Assembly (NCBI GenBank): GCA_003577005.1
Contig: QEUW01000129.1
Span: 1 to 45,440, forward strand
Source of the DNA: Chloroflexota bacterium
Lineage (GTDB): Bacteria > Chloroflexota > Anaerolineae > Caldilineales > Caldilineaceae
Direction of reading: 5' to 3'
Length of the DNA stretch: 45,440 nt
The position numbers and the translations under genes were made by a program. The notes below the pieces were generated by a model. It searched no databases, had not been told where the DNA came from, and saw only the letters and a list, made by a program, of their open reading frames with translations. This document shows, in pieces, positions 44,138 through 45,440 of the stretch. Position 1 is the first letter of the stretch; every line of letters starts with the position of its first letter.

Positions 44138-45440
44138 TCAACGGATATGCCGCGCCCGTACCTCGCCAATTGAGACGCTGCGCTGCATGCGCGGTTCTGC
44201 TGGCGCCGGTTCGATGGTGGGAGCGGATTCGCCGGCTGCCACCATGCGCTCGATGAGCCGGGCGCGCAACATCGCCTTCACCTCGCCATAGTTCTCCACG
44301 TTGACCAGATTTTGCAGCTCGTGCGGGTCGGCGTGGAGGTCGTAGAGCCGGGCGCGCTGTTGCCGCCCTGCCCCGGCGCCGTGACGCTGTACTTCCAGCG
44401 CCGTGTGCGTAGGGCGCGCCCAATCTGCGATTCGCTGATTTGGATAAAGACCTCCTCGGGCCATTCTTCTTTTTGGGCATGTAGCAGCGGCAAGATGGAG
44501 CGCCCCTGCATCTGCTCTGGAACGGGCAGGCCAGCAGCGTCGAGCAGTGTGGGCGGCAGGTCGACCAGGCTCACCAGTGGCGTGATCCGCCCGCCGCCAT
44601 CGAAGCCCGGCCCGCAGATGGCCGTGGGCACGCGGATCGAGCTTTCGTGGCATGACCGTTTGTACTCGGCGTTGCGCGTCTTGAAGTGGCAGCCGTGGTC
44701 GGAGGTAAAGAGCACGATGGTGTTGTCGAGCAGATCCAGGCTCTTGAGCGCATCGAAGAGCCGGCCCAGCGCCTCGTCCAGCCGTTTGACCATGCCGTAG
44801 TAGCCGCCTAGATGCTGGTGGGTCGAACCACCCAGCGCCGCCAGGTCCGGTGGGATATGGCGGCCGGTGTACTGCTCGCGATAGCCGTCGGGCGGCGGAT
44901 AATCATCGAGGTGGTTCTGGTGGTGCGGCTCGATGTACGATAGAAAGAGGAAGAACGGCTCGTGCTGGTGGGTGTCGATATAGCGGATCGCCGCATCGGT
45001 CTGCCCATCGACCCGGTAGCCGGGCAGTTTGACCGGCCGGTTGTCGTTGTCGTACATCACCAGGTCATAGGCGTCGGAGGTAAATTCGAGCAGGTTCGAG
45101 GCGAGCCAGTACTCGTAGCCGCCACGTTCCGCTTCAGGCACGGGGTCGTGGGCGGCCAGGTGCCACTTGCCAATGTAGCCGGTGGTATAGCCGCCCTCTC
45201 GGAAACATTTTGCCAGCGTAACTGCCTCTTTTGCCAGCGTACGGCCATTGCGCCAGACACCGGTCTGGGTGGCATACTGTCCGGTCTGGAGCACCGAGCG
45301 CGCCGGCCCGCAGACCGGCTGGCAGGTAAACGAGAAATGAACATCCGTCCCCCGCTGCGCCATACGGTCAAAATTGGGTGTCAGCCCCAGCGGGTTGCCA
45401 TGCACGCCGGTGGTGTCCCAGCGCTGTTGGTCAGTGAAAA
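44138..45440 (-). CDS. Cys-type sulfatase, 5' end outside window, frameshift near the C-terminus
   Basis: Formylglycine-dependent sulfatase of the arylsulfatase/choline-sulfatase superfamily. The frame is open at the window edge (TDQQRWDTTGVHGNPLGLTP). The modified Cys is in CQPVCGPARSVLQTG, the C-x-P-x-R signature. Further markers are GYTTGYIGKWHL, LFLSYIEPHH and FTSDHGCHFKTRN. After VTAPGQGG the frame runs into nonsense and stops at 44278. The neighbouring frame continues with ARLYDLHADPHELQNLVNVE and ends at 44138, exactly what sulfatases have at the C-terminus. One base is apparently missing in the GC-rich stretch 44349-44380. The catalytic part is intact. No true formylglycine-generating enzyme is seen. 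Confidence 0.88.

Overview
The window is a moderately GC-rich bacterial chromosome segment. I place it in the Chloroflexota, most likely near the Caldilineae. This rests on gene style: Tat/lipoprotein sugar-binding protein, several Gfo/Idh/MocA oxidoreductases, an AfsR-like STAND regulator, a CarH-type B12 regulator, and heavy use of intergenic palindromes. It is inference, not proof. No CRISPR array, phage, insertion sequence or tRNA was seen.

Layout. (1) 1-7.9 kb, housekeeping: the 3' part of a 5S rRNA with its terminator, glmU-cdd-sensor kinase (+), a convergent two-component system (-), and fumC (+). (2) 8.0-14.8 kb, all minus strand: a LysM/M23 cell-wall peptidase, rho, a Crp/Fnr regulator, and a CarH-like cobalamin photoregulator translationally coupled to a degenerate isoprenyl-synthase-like protein. 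An 850-nt gene-free stretch between rho and crp holds a good plus-strand promoter and strong hairpins, and may be an unrecognised RNA gene. (3) 15.2-19.2 kb, minus-strand sulfur operon: membrane rhodanese, CstB-like persulfide dioxygenase-rhodanese, a TauE/SafE-YeeE fusion permease, a YeeE-like half permease and an FmdB zinc ribbon. A divergent LysR regulator sits beside it. (4) 21.4-35.8 kb, a long plus-strand catabolic block: sugar ABC transporter without its own ATPase, two Gfo/Idh/MocA dehydrogenases, sugar isomerase/epimerase, PhyH oxygenase, a frameshifted B12-radical SAM gene, a SUMF1-like protein, a 2-hydroxyacid dehydrogenase, an aldo/keto reductase, a 35-codon alcohol-dehydrogenase remnant and a nucleotidyltransferase. 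(5) 35.8-45.4 kb: F420-reductase-like enzyme with a STAND regulator (-), a membrane protein with a sulfite-oxidase-type molybdoenzyme (+), a methyltransferase, a SanA/YdcF protein, and a sulfatase running off the window with a frameshift near its C-terminus.

The most unusual feature is the intergenic structure. About fifteen long palindromes were found, eight of them in the 11 junctions of the catabolic block. Several are built from iterated 7-16-nt words (GAGTGAN, GGGAATR, CAGAGAGCAC, CACCTTGTCACCATTT, CACTGRT) whose inverted copy forms the other arm. They usually start within about 35 nt of a stop codon and end before the next ribosome-binding site. One supplies the stop codon of the CstB-like gene and seems to have cut off the end of its rhodanese domain.

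Functionally, the sulfur operon should oxidise and move persulfide, sulfite and thiosulfate. The catabolic block should import and oxidise an uncommon sugar or glycoside. The CarH pair suggests light/B12-controlled expression. These are inferences from family membership and context.
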